Of a stretch of 64,000 nucleotides of DNA, positions 9,906-23,313 are shown piece by piece. How positions within the stretch are numbered: position 1 is the stretch's first letter; each line of letters starts with the position of its first letter. The DNA lies in assembly GCA_022836615.1 (NCBI GenBank), contig MU405320.1:1-64000 (forward strand). Reading direction: 5' to 3'. The stretch comes from Annulohypoxylon bovei var. microspora (lineage: Eukaryota > Ascomycota > Sordariomycetes > Xylariales > Hypoxylaceae). A model generated the notes under the pieces. That model saw nothing but the letters and a program-made list of their open reading frames with translations. It was not told the DNA's origin and searched no databases. Both the position numbers and the translations under genes were made by a program.

Positions 9906-12900
9906 TATATTACGATATCTTGTGTTATATAAACGTATAAATTACCAGCTTTTAATTTTAAATAAACGTAGTTTTATATAATATAAGTTATATAAAGTTA
10001 TATAAAGTTATAAAACGTTTTTTAATTAATAAAACTTTTTTATTATTAATAATTAAAAAGAAATTTTAAATATTAATACCGGTTAATATAAATATTCGCT
10101 CGTATTTTTATAAAAAATATTACGTTTTAATTAACGAAATAAATAAAATTTATAAAAACATTTAAAAATTATTTAATATATCGATTTTTAATGTAAATTT
10201 TATATAAAATTAAAATAATTTTTAATAATTAAATATTATTCGATATTATAATATATTTTATAATATTTAATTATATTTTAAAGTTTATATATTTAAAATT
10301 ATTATAATATTTTTTAAATAAAATAATAACGAATTTTTATTTAAAATCGTTTATTTCGAAATTTTTTATTTTATTATAATATAAATTTTCGTTTAATTTT
10401 ATTTTATTTAATTTATTTACATTATTTTTATTTATATTAATTATATATAAATTTTTTAATTTATTTAACGTTAATATATCGCGTTAAACTTTAAAAAAAA
10501 TTATTTAAATAATTATTTTTAAATTTTTAATTTTTAACGGTTATAAAATATTAATAAAATATTAAAAAACGTTTTTTTATTTTTTATAAAATGTTTCGGT
10601 TAATTAATTTATATAATTAATCGTATCGTATTAATTTATTTTAATTATAAAATTAATAAAATTAAAATTTAAATTATAAATTAATATATAAATAAAAATA
10701 TTATTTAAAGGTTTTTTTTATTATTAATCGAATTTTTTCTTTATAATTAACTTTAATTTAATTATAAATATATTTTTACGTTTCGTAAAATTTTTAATTT
10801 TTATAATATATGTTTTATTACGTTTAATATAAAAAGTAAATCGTAAAGTTTTACGAAATTTATATTAAAAATAATATTAAAATTATAAAATATTAACGTT
10901 TTTTAAAAAAACCTTATATTATTCGAAAATTTAACGGTTATTACGTTTTTTAAATATAATTTAAATATTCGTAAATTATTTACGTAATAAAATGTTTTTT
11001 TATTATTAAGCTTTTTAATTAAAACGTTTTATTTATATTTATTATTAAATTTATTATTTATTATTATTAACGGTTATATAAAATTAAACGTTTTTTATAA
11101 TAATAAAATTAATTATATTTATTATTTTTTTTTATTAAAATGGTGTTTTCGTTTTATTTATTTAAACCGAAGAATTTTAAGTTTTATTATTATTATTACG
11201 TTATTAATAATTATAACGTACGAAGCTTTTTATAATTTTTTTTATACGTAATATACCGTAAAAATAAAAAGTATTTTATTAAAATTTATATATTTTAAAT
11301 GTAATTTAATATATTTTAAATATTATTAAATTAAACGAAGGTTTATTACGAGCGTGGTTATATTTTATTAATTAATTTCATTTTTTAAAAAAAAAAAAAA
11401 AAGTTATTTTTTGTTTTTTTTTATTTAAAAAATTACGTAATTAAGCCGGTTTATACGTGAATTAATTATAAATATTAAAAATAAAAAGTTTTTAAATTAA
11501 TTTAAAATTTTATTAAAATTTAAAAATTAAAAATTAATAACTTTTTAAATTAATTAAATGTTATTATTTATAAAATTTTTTTTTCGTATTTATTAATAAT
11601 TAATTAAAAAATTAATTTTATTATAATCGTATATTTCGTTAATAATAATTTTATATAACTTTTATTATAATTTTAATTATAAAATTTAAAATAAATTAAC
11701 GTTAAACGGTTATATTAAATGCGTTATATATAATAATAAAAAAAAAACATAATATTTAATTTTACGACGCGTTAATAAAATTTTTTAATAAAATAATTAT
11801 TATAATTATTTAAAATTAATAAACGTTTTTTATTAAAATGTTTTAATTAAATGTAATAATAAAAGTGTTTTAATTAATTTAAAACGATAAAATTATTTAT
11901 TTAATTAAATTCGTTAATATTAAAAATAATGCCGTTTTTTAAATTATTTATTAATTAATTTTTTAAGATTTAACGGTTAAAAAAATAATAATAAAAAATA
12001 TATTAATATTTATTATAAAATAAATTTTAATAATTATTATTAAAATTTTAAAATTAAAGTTAATTATATGTAAATCCGGGGTATTTTTTTAAGTTTATAA
12101 TTATATGTTTTTTAAATAATTAATTTAAATTAATTTTTTATTTATATTATATATATTTTTAAATTAAATTTAATGAAAAACGACGATATTTCGGAATGCG
12201 TTAAATTAACTTACGATATTAACGTGGTTAATAATTAATTATTACGTTATTAATATAAATTAATTTTAAAATTATTTAAAAATAATTTTATTTTATTTTA
12301 AAAAACGGGAAATTTATTATTATTAAAAATGTTTTAAAAATTAACGTGGGTTTTTATTTAAAGCGATAATATAATTTATAACGCGTTATATTATAATAAT
12401 ATTAATATAATAATTAATTTAAATGAATTTATATAAACGAATTTTAAAAATTATTTTTTAAAAAAAAGTTAATATTTAATTATTACGGTTATTTTTATTA
12501 CGAAAATAATATTTATAATACCGGTTTAAAACTTAATAATATAACACTTGGAAATAACGAGCGGCCATGGCGATAAATTCGAATTTATTTTTTAAAAAAA
12601 TTTAAAAAGTTAATTAAGTTTTAATTTTAATTTAACCTTCGTTAATTATAAAAGTTATAAACGAAAACGTTATTAAATAATTATAATTAATATTTAAAAT
12701 TATTTAATAATTAATAAATAAAAAACCGGCGATATTAAATATTATAATATTTATTTAAAAGTTATTAATAACGTTAATTTAAATAAAATTTATAATAATT
12801 ATTAAAAAAAAATTAAAAAAAAATAATTAAATATAAATATAAAAATTTTATATATAATTATATTTATATTATTAATTAAAAAAATTAAAAAATACGTTTA

Positions 12901-15900
12901 AATAATAATTATATATAAATTTTATACGAAATTATATTATATAATTAATTTAAATAATTATAATTAAATTATCGTTAATTTTATTAAAAATATTTTTTAC
13001 GATTTTTTTTATTTAATAATAAAATGGATTATTATTTTATATAAATATTAAACGTGAAATCCTTGCATTTGCGGATATAATAACCTTAAATTTCAACCAT
13101 AAAATACGTTATATTTTACGTTATATAAAAGTTTTTTTTTTTAAATTCCCACGGTTTAAACCACCCACCCCGCGTTAAATCTTTTTTAACTTTACGTTAA
13201 TTTATTTATAATTTTTAATTAAATGTATCGTTTAATTAAACGGGGTTTTAAATTTTTTTTTTTTTAAAGCTTTAATTAATTAAAACCACAACCTTAAAAT
13301 CCTTAAATTCGATTCTTCGATTTTTTATTTTTACACCTTTTTTAACGTTTTATTTAATTAATTTAAACGGTTAACTTTATGTTTTTATTCGGCGCGTTAC
13401 ACGCGTTTCGTAAAAACCTTCCGCCGGTTATTTACGGTTATTAATTAATTAATTAATTAATTTAAGTTAAGTTTTTATTAATTTAATTACTTTTAAAATA
13501 ATTAAAAATTAATTAAATAAACGTTTTTTTTTAATTAAATGCATCGTTTTTAAAAATTTACCTTTTTATTTAACTTTTTACCGTATTTATTTATTTTTCT
13601 TTTTTTTATAACGTTTAATTAAATGTATACGAAAGTTATAAATAAAAATTTCGTATATTAATTATAAGTTTTTATTTAATGTATAATTAAATAAAAAATA
13701 AATAAATATTATATTAATTTTAAATTAAAATTTAAATTTAATAATAATTTATATATTAAATTTTAATAAATAACCGTTATATTTTTAATAATTTAATTAT
13801 TAAAAATAACGCGTTATACGGTGCGGATATATTTTAATTTACATTAATTAACCTTTAAAATTAATATATAAAACTTTTGTTTATAACCTTCGTAATTGCT
13901 TATATAAGCTTTTTTTTTTACATAAAAATCATTATTCGAAGTTTTATTTAATCACTTTTTTCGAAGCTTTATAAGCTTTTATTTAATCACCTTTTTCAAG
14001 GTTTTATAAACCTTTATTTAATTATTTTTTTTTTACCTTTATTTCATTAAATTAAAAGCTTTTAATTTCTTATATAAAAATAAAAAATAATTTCCTTTAA
14101 ATTAAGTTTTTAACTTAATTTATTAACCTTTTAAATAATTAAAATTATGGTTAAAATTATAATTATAATTATATTTATTATAACGGTTATAATTATTACT
14201 TTTATTTTTTCGATTTTAATTAATTAAAGTTTTATATTTTTTTTTTATAATTTTATTTTTATATTCTTTTTTTTTACCTTTTAATCGTTTATTATTTTAT
14301 AATTTAATTTTACCTTAATTAATTTATAATAAAATATAAAAAAATACCAATATATTAATTTTATTTAAATAAATTAAATAAATTTAATTATATTATATAA
14401 AATCCTTTCGTTATTAAGTAATAATTGGTTAAAAAATTATTAAAAAATTTTTATTAAAAAATAATTTATAAAAAAATAATTAAATTATATTTATAAGTAT
14501 TTTTAAACTTAAATAAATTAATTTTATTTTAATATAACTTAATTAATTTTATGTTTTTTAAATGTTAAATTTATTTATTATATTTTAATTATTTACCTTT
14601 TAATGGTTAATTAAATTAAAATAATATAATTTAATTTATTTAATTTAATTTTAAATGCGATTTTAAACCTTTTTAATTATAATAAATTTAAACGTTTTTT
14701 CGATATAATATAATTAATTAAAAAACATATTTAAAATTAATAAAAGTGGATTAAAGCACGGGCCATCAAAATTAAAAATACATCCATTTATATAAAAATT
14801 TATATAAAAATAATTATACCGTGCTTTACTTAAATAAAAAATAAATTAATTTTTTTATATTTATTAATATATTTATTTAAGTATTTTCTTAAATATTTAA
14901 TTTTATTTAACCCTAATACAACAACCCTTTATAAATTTAAAGCATTATTATAAAAAAAAAATAATTATAAACGTTTAAATTTATATAAATGTAAATATTA
15001 AAGTTATAATAAATTTATTAATTATAAATAAAAATAATTATAATATATAATTTAAAAGTATATTTTATTTATACGCGTAATAAATTATTAAATTTATATA
15101 ATAATAACGAATGTAAAATAATTATTATTTTTAATTTAATAAATGGTTAAAAAAAAAAGAAAAAAAGTGTAAAAACTTTTTTTTATATTAAATTTATTAA
15201 ATAATTAAAATCCTTGAAAAAGCTTTATATTTAAATATTATTAATTAATTAAAATAATTTATAAATATTTATATTTTTAAAATTATTATTTTATTTATTA
15301 CCATTTTAATTTATTTTTTACGACGTAATATTTATTTTTATGTTTTTATTAAACGTTATTATTAACGATATTATTTATGTTTTAAACGTATTATAATTTA
15401 AATGAATTTTATAATAATAATTAAATCGTTATTAAATTTATTAATAAATTTATTATTAAATTTATTATTATTATTAATTTTAAATTATTATTTTTTCGTT
15501 TTTTTTTTATTTTTTATAATATTAAATGTATAATTTTTAAATTTAACTTTAATTACCATTTTTATAATTATAATTATTATTTTTTTTCGCGTTATATTTT
15601 TTTATTTATAAATGTTTATTAAGGTATTTTATAAAAAACGAATTAAATTTATTTAATTAAAATTAAAATTAATATTATAATTTATATAATATTAAGTTTA
15701 TTTATTAAATTCGTTTATAAATATAATATTAAATTTTATTAAATAATTATTTATAATTAACGTAAAAATAATATTATTTTTTAAAAATAAATTTTTAATA
15801 ATAACGAAAATTATTACGTTAATTATAAATAATTAATTACGGGTTATTATAAATGAACTTATAAATTTATTTTTAATTTTTAAAAAAAAATATAAAAAAA

Positions 15901-16392
15901 TAATTTTTTTAATAATAATTTAATATATATTATATAAAATAATTATTAATTATTTATTTTTATTAAATATTTAAATAATTTAAAGTAAATTATATTTTAT
16001 TATTAAATTTAATTTAATAATTTTAAGATTTTTTAATTTAAAAAATAATTAAAAATATACCGAAATTATTAAAAGGTGTGGAAAGTACATGGGTACAAGG
16101 AGGATTATGTAATACATGGGATAAAATAAAAACGCGTTTTTAACGTAATTAAAAAAATGCTTATAAATTTATTCCGTATAATACATGAATAAAATTATAA
16201 TTATTTGCGATTTATTAATTTATTATTAACGTGGCTTTAAATATCGGATAATTATTTTAATAAAAATATAAAAAAAATATATTTTACGTTTAATTTTTAA
16301 AAAATGTAATATATATTTTTAATTTAAAAACATTTCTTTATTATATATTAAATTATAAAAATAATAATAAATATTATAATAAAAAAAAATGT
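9906..16392. other. Strongly eroded AT-rich DNA, origin unresolved
   Basis: This is probably old transposon sequence. I found no LTR pair or protein motif I can defend. Less-mutated patches occur at about 12540-12590, 13145-13180, 13390-13435 and 16075-16135. Surviving C is concentrated in CpG. Confidence 0.6.
13935..14035 (+). repeat. Short degenerate tandem repeat
   Basis: About three copies of a unit containing tttatttaatcacttttt, each followed by cgaagctttataag-like sequence, lie head to tail. They form a small array in the eroded DNA. Confidence 0.5.
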
Positions 16393-16397
16393 TAAAT

Positions 16398-16706
16398 TAT
16401 TATAAATTAAAAACTTAAAAAATTAATTAAAATAAAAATTAACGTAAATTTATATCATGGTTATAAACGCGATAAATGTGGGTTTTTATAATGAAATTAT
16501 TAATAACTTTAAATAAATTATTAAAATTATTAAAACACGTATAAAAAAAGTTTCCACGTTAATTAATTTAATCCACATTTTTAAATATAAATATCGTAAC
16601 TTTAAAAACGAAAAATTATTATTTTTTTTTTTTTTCATTAATAAAAATAACTTCATTTTTAACCTTATATAACATAAATTTACCGTTATTTATAAAAATT
16701 ATCACA
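16398..16706 (+). repeat. 5' LTR of Gypsy 1
   Basis: It aligns along its whole length with 28915-29226; differences are transitions apart from a T-run length change. The last 18 bases align with the other LTR with only transitions and share the final ACA. Confidence 0.9.
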
Positions 16707-18878
16707 TATTTTTATTAATTATTTTTTAATTAATAAAAATTTTCGAAAAAACGTTTATCGCATTAAATAATAATTTAATATATAAATATTTCTTAAATAA
16801 TAAACGATTAAAACTTTATAACATTTATCGTTTTTTATTAATATAATTTAAATACATATAAACTTTTTAATAATTTTTTTAATAACTTTATAATTAACTT
16901 ATTAAATAACTTTAATTCGTTTTACGAAACCGAAAAAATAATTTTAATTAAAAATAAATATTTAATTTAAATTAACGAATAAAAATTTTTTTCGACATAT
17001 ATAATTATATTAAATTTCTTTATTTCGGAAAATATAATACACTTTAAATCGGAAAAAAATAAATGCTTAAAAATTATATTTTTAATTCCGGTTAAAAAAT
17101 AATAACGTTTAATATAATAATTTAATATAAAAAAGTTTAATAAATTATATAATAATAAAACTTTCATTTAAATTTTAATCGAAAAATTCGAAAATAAATA
17201 ATCGATTTAAACCGTTTATTAAAACTTAATTAAAATACGTTAAAATGCTTTTTAATACTTCGGCGATTTTTTCGTTAACTTCGAAAATAAATTAATTTTA
17301 ATTAATAAATTAAATTAAAAAAAAAACAAAATTAATTACATTAACGCGGGGTTAAATAATAAATTAAAAAACGTTTTTATAATAAAAAAATTAAATAAAA
17401 AAAATTATAATAAATAAGTGGTTAAAATTAATAACGTAATAATTAAAATAAAAAAAACATCGAATTATAAAAAAAAAAATAACCGTTTTACGACCATTTA
17501 ATACGAAAAAACATTTAATTAAAAAACCGTTAACTTTATTAATATAATAATTATTTAAAAATAAAAACCAAGGTTTAACGAAAACGAAAACACGGTTATA
17601 AATAAAATAAATTACATAATTTTAACCGCCGTAATAATTATAATAATGGGTTAAATAAATGGTTCGCGTTAAAGTAATAATAATTTATTAAAAACACGAT
17701 AAAAGTTAAATTAAAAGTTTAAAAAACTTAAGAAAAAAAATAAATGCGTTCGTTACACGAAAATAAAGCATTTTATAATAACTTGCCCGTCGTTTCGAAC
17801 CGCACCCCGGCCGGACCGCGACAACGAAAACGGCACATTATAAATGATTATTATAAAAGTTTAAAATAATCGGAATATTAAAAATAATCACGAATTATTA
17901 AAATGTTTAAAAAACGAGTAACTTTTAAGCGAAATCGCGTTTAAAAGTTAATATTAAAATTTATAAATATTAAAAAAACTTTAAATAAAATATATATTAT
18001 TTTTTTTTTAATCGAAACTTTATTAAACGAATAAAAGTTTATTAATACGTTTATAAATTTAAAATATTTAATATATTTAACATTTAATAAAAAACTTATA
18101 TAATAAATAAAATTACCGCGTATATTTATTTAAAAAAAAAAATTAAAATTAATTAAAAATGAAAAATTTTATACGATTAATATATTTATATATGCGAAAA
18201 TTAATATAAACGGTAAAAAGAAATAAATATAAAGTTATATTATTTTAAATTTCACGTTTTTTTTAATATTAAAAAAATCGTGGATAAAATAAAATAACGT
18301 TATTTACAAGGCGAAAAAAAAGTCGATTAAAATAAATTTAAAAAAACACGGTTTAATAATATATAAAAAAGGTTAAAACACCATTTAAACACTTTATAAT
18401 ATTAAAATAAAATGTTTATAAATTAAAGAAATTAAATATATAATAAGAAATATATTTTTAATATTCGTAATTTAAAAAAAAAAACGTTAATATAAAAAAA
18501 ACAACGAAAACGTTTAAATTTTTAATATTATTATATAAAATATTAACATCGCATTAAAAAAAAAAAAAAACTTACGATTAATTAAATTTAAAAAGCGTTA
18601 TTTAATAAATTAAAAAATTAAGCCGGAGATTTTTTAAACGACGAAAATATAACGTTATTACCATTAAAACTAAAGTTAAACACCGAAGTTAACTTATAAA
18701 AAAACGATTAAAATAAAAAAAAAAAAATTCATAAAAGCTTTTATATAATATATTAAAAAAAAAGCTTTTAATGTTACGAAAAACCTTAATAAACTTATTA
18801 AATAAAAAATAAATTAAAGTTAATAATTCATTAAAAAAAACATTAATATTATTCGTAAAGAAATTAAAAAATAACCTC

Positions 18879-19646
18879 CGGTTTTATATAAATTATAAAG
18901 CTTTTAACGTTATTTTAACACGTAACCGTTACCCGTTACCATTAATTAAAAAAACTTTACGATTTTTTTATAAAGTTAAATAATTAATTAAAATTAACGT
19001 TAAAACCACATTTCATAAATTACGGATAAAAAAAATAAATAAATAAAAAACCGTTTTTCGCATTTAATTCGAAACTTTTAAATAATTAATTATACCTTTT
19101 AAATTATACGAAACGTTAACGACGTTTTAACGTTATATTAATAAAACTTTATTTAACCTTTTAAATAATTATTATTTAATATACGTAAATAATATAATAA
19201 TTTATTTAAACGGGTTTTATAAAAATTATATAAATAAAGTTAAAACGGTGTTAAAACGTTTTAATAACGTTGGTTTAAAGTTAAACTTTTTTAAATATTT
19301 CTTTATTATAAAAGAAATTAAATACTTAAATTTTATCGTTATAATAAAAAAAAAATTAAAGTAAATTTTAATAAAATTATAACCATTAAAAAATAAAAAC
19401 CACTTACGAATATATAAAAAGTTCGTAACTTTTTAAAATTCGCGAACTTTTATAAAACGTTTATTAAAAAATTCAATAAATTAATTACTTTTTTAACCAT
19501 TTTAATAAAAAAAAAAGCTTTTTTTAAATAAAGGTAAAAAATAAACGTAACGTTTAAAAAATTAAAACATTTATTTATTATTACACCGATTTTAATTTAT
19601 TAAAACTTTAATTAAAAAACGTACTTAAAAGTAAATTATTTAAAAT
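18879..19646 (+). pseudogene. Gypsy 1 reverse transcriptase, eroded
   Basis: From 18879 the plus frame reads RFYINYKAFN, then TRNRYPLPLIKKTL. This matches the Gypsy RT block RFCVDYRALN...NRYPLP once G-to-A and C-to-T changes are allowed for. The catalytic YVDD box is present as YVNN at 19182-19193 in the same frame (303 bases on), with both Asp codons mutated to Asn. Further on comes KEIKYLNFIV, the usual VKYLGFIV block. The frame stops at the TIR insertion at 19647. Confidence 0.88.
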
Positions 19647-19927
19647 ATTATTAATGACCATTATTCGAGCCGAATGTAATGGCGAGCCCGTAAAATCAAT
19701 TTCACCCCATTAAAATCTTCCATTTTTCAAGCCTCATATTTTAATAATATTAACATTTTTATATAAATGATTTATATTAAGTTTTTTTTTGCATTTTTTT
19801 TTTTATTTTAATATTAGAAATGTATTTTTTAAATTTCTTTTAATAAAATTATTAACCATTAAAATTATAAAAAACTTTTATATAAAAAATACATTAAAAT
19901 GATATAATCGAATATTATCGCCATTAA

Positions 19928-20144
19928 TGTCACGGTAAACAAGTTTTTAATCAAGATAAAACTTATATAATAATAAGATTATATACTTTATTAACGAAAA
20001 TATTTAAAATAAAAAATTAAAAAAAAAAAAGCCATGAAATGGTTTCCCTTAAAAGATCCTTATATATTAACCTTATAATTAAGATATTAATTAATCGGCT
20101 TTATTAATATATTTTAAAAGTAATGGCAATTAAACATCATTATA
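19928..20144 (-). repeat. 3' LTR of Gypsy 2 (element reads right to left)
   Basis: It is 217 bp, the same length as 26044-26260. The compared stretches (both ends and the central aagatattaattaat region) differ almost only by transitions. Confidence 0.9.
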
Positions 20145-22829
20145 TAACCCTTTTCTTTTAAAAGAAAATTCAATTTATAAAAAAAATAAACTATTTATTA
20201 ATACGCTTATAACTTATTTTTTTAATTTCTTTTTTTTTTATAATGGGTAAATTATTTTTATTTATTACCTCCAATATTTTGTTTTTTACAACGGCCTTAA
20301 TTTATTATTAAAATTTAATTAAAGGATTAATAACCTTAAGGTATAAATTATAAAAATTTTTTACCTTAATTAACGCGTTAAAAAAATCTTTAAAAAGGTA
20401 TTATATTAAATTAAAATCATAATTTACCTAATCCACTTTATATTAAAATTTTCCTTTAAAGAACTTAAAGTTTAATATTTTAAATATTTTATATTTTTAT
20501 TCTTTATTAATTTTTATTAAGAATAAAAGATTTATTATTTATTTTAAAATTAAGTTATTTAAAGCCTTAATTAACCAGCTTATATTTAAAATTTAATAAA
20601 TTTTTATATTTAAAAATAAATTAATTTTAAAAGTATTACAATAAAGTTTTATTAATATTTTAAAAGGATTTATTATTAAGTAATTTAAGTTATTATAAAA
20701 ATAATTTATTTATTAATTACCTTTATAAATATATATTTAATTACTTATTATTTAATTTATTAATTATTTTTTTTTATTAACTTATTCGCTTTAACAATTT
20801 TACGTTAATAAAAGGTTCTTGTGGGCTTATTATATAATAGAAGCTCAACGCTTTATTAATGATTAAATAACGGTGTAATTAAGCTTTTTTTAAGGGGTTT
20901 TAAACTTGCAAATACAAGTTTATTAATTAAAAATTATCTTTAAAATAAATCCCATTTTTATTTTTATAAGGAAAAGCTTTATGCTTAAGTGTGGTTAAAT
21001 AGCGTATATAAAATTTAAGTAAAGTAACATTTTTAATTAATTATTTTAAAAATAATTTACAAAGGGTTGCAATTTTATTTAAATAAATTAGTTAAGAATC
21101 TTCGTTTAATTGTTAAATTGTAAATGTTTTATTATTAATTTACGAAAATTTATTTTAATAAACTTAATTAATTTATTTAAAAAAGCGGTTATAAATTAAG
21201 GACTTTTATTAAATATAATCGTTTTAAGAATTTTATAAATACATTAAATATATTTATAATATAAATTTATGAATTACATAATAATACAAATCTTATATAT
21301 AAGTAATAAAAAAAATCTTTTATTTAACCAATTAATAATTATTAAAATTAAATCAAATCCTTCGCAATTAAAGGATATAGATTTAAAATTTATTAAAATA
21401 TATTATTATATTTATTTATTAATAAGAAATAATTAAAATAAGCTTATTAATTTAACCTTAAAGTTTTAACTTCTTTAACATTATTTATAATAAACATAAT
21501 AATAATTTATAAACGCTTTTATATTAAGCTATAAATACCTTTTTAATATTATTATACATATTTTGTTTCGATTTAAATACATTTAATTTAAAGGACGGTG
21601 GAATTTATTACACAATTTAATATAAAACTCCTTGTTATTTAAAACCATTAATTTCTTTTTTAAAAATAACAATTTATTTTATAAAGCATACCTATCTTTT
21701 CCTTTTTTAACTTGTTTATGTTACACTTTTAACTTGATAATATTTTAATTAATTGTTAAAATAACGTTAATTAACTTAATACCTTAAAATGGTTTTTTTT
21801 TAAAAACTTTTATTATGATTAAAATATATTAAAAATTTAAAAATAATAGGTTTATTAAAGGCTTATTAATTAAAAATTATAAGGGATTTATTCCACCATA
21901 GAATATTGAAAAGGGTAATAAGGTAATAAATTAATTGTACTTTTTAATCATTTTTTAAATGATTAAATTAACCGCTTTTCAAGATAAAATATTAATTATT
22001 ATATTCTCTTTTCTTAAATAATAATATAATTTATAATTAAATTAAAATAAATGTTTATTTTAACCGGTTTAACGAAAATTTAACATCCTTTTAATAACAA
22101 AATATTATAACACTTAATAATTTATAAATATATTGAATTTATTATTTAATAAAACGAATATATATTCCTAGAATTTTATTATTATTATAATAATAAAAAG
22201 TTCTTTATTATAAATAAAATAATTACATTTTAAAAAAATCATTATCTTAAAGAAAAAAACCATTAAATATTAATCCCTTAACTTATTTAATTATAAAAAA
22301 ACTTTAAAAATCATCCCATTAAAAATGTTAATTTTTAACTTAACCTTTCAACTTTTATAAAAATATTTTAGGATTAGAAAGGTGGTTAAGGTTATTTTTA
22401 ACGTTTTAAATACCTTAATGTATTTGTTAATCCAAATTTAATATGAAATAGCGATGAAAAAATATAAAGGTTTTATGATTTAATTATATTTTAATATAAA
22501 TTATTAATAAAAATTATAAAAACCTAAAAATAATTAAAATTCTTAAACTTAAGAAAATGTTTCTTAATTTTAAACCGCTTTAATCTTATTTTAATTAATG
22601 GTTACATTGGAGGTAAAAATAATAAACCTTAAAAACTTAATCTTTATAATTAAAAACTTATTTTTTTAAATATTAATTTATAAACCAGTGGAATGTAAGC
22701 GCTTTAACATTTATTATATATGGTATTTATAAAGGAATAAGTTTTTTAAGTAAATTAAAATATTATCCATATACGCCGTATAAAAATCATTAAAAAACAA
22801 AAAAAAAACCTAATTAATATACTTTTAAA

Positions 22830-23313
22830 ACGTATTAAACTTATTGTTTAACTTAAAAAAAAATATACGATATTTATACAATCTAAAACGGGTTTAAAAG
22901 GTAATAAGGTCTTTTAAGGTAAGGTTTATTTTAATATAATAAAAAACTTAATAAATATTAAATTTTATAAAAACCTTAATTTTAAAGATCTTTTTTAACG
23001 TTTTATTAATTAAAAAAAAAAGGTAATAATCCTTTTTAATATAAATGTTTAATTTTTAATAATTAATATAAAACCTTAGGTTACCCCTTAATTTTTTTAT
23101 AAAAAAAATAAGAAATCCATATTTAACCGTATTAAATATAATCCATTCTTTATGTAAATAATTTAATAAGTATTTTTTTAAAACTCGCAAATATTTTATA
23201 TTTATATTATAAAAAAAGTATAATTTAATAAGATTAATGTTTTTTTTTAAGTTTATTTTATAATTAAAAGGCTGGTGGGATAATAACGAATTGTTGTTTT
23301 TTTTTAAAAACAC
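22830..23313 (-). pseudogene. Gypsy 2 reverse transcriptase, eroded
   Basis: The minus strand reads KKYLLNYLHKEWIIF, then FFIKKLRGNLRFYINY, then KLN and LTLKDLITF. Allowing RIP-type changes these are the Gypsy RT blocks VLFVKKPGGxLRFCVDYRKLN, TKLDIRQAFHRIR and EDLTTFRTRYG. An 85-codon stretch (23056-23313) remains free of stops; beyond it CAA/CAG and CGA codons have become stops. This fixes the family as Gypsy and the orientation as minus. Confidence 0.85.

Noticed and set aside
14755..14829. 10 bp inverted repeat taaagcacgg / ccgtgcttta as a small transposon
   Set aside because: The arms are short, no target duplication is visible, and the motif also occurs in the Copia LTR, so it may be chance or a fragment.
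16967..17167. 66-codon open frame in the AT-rich island
   Set aside because: Its composition is that of eroded DNA; it lies antisense to Gypsy 1 and has no domain.
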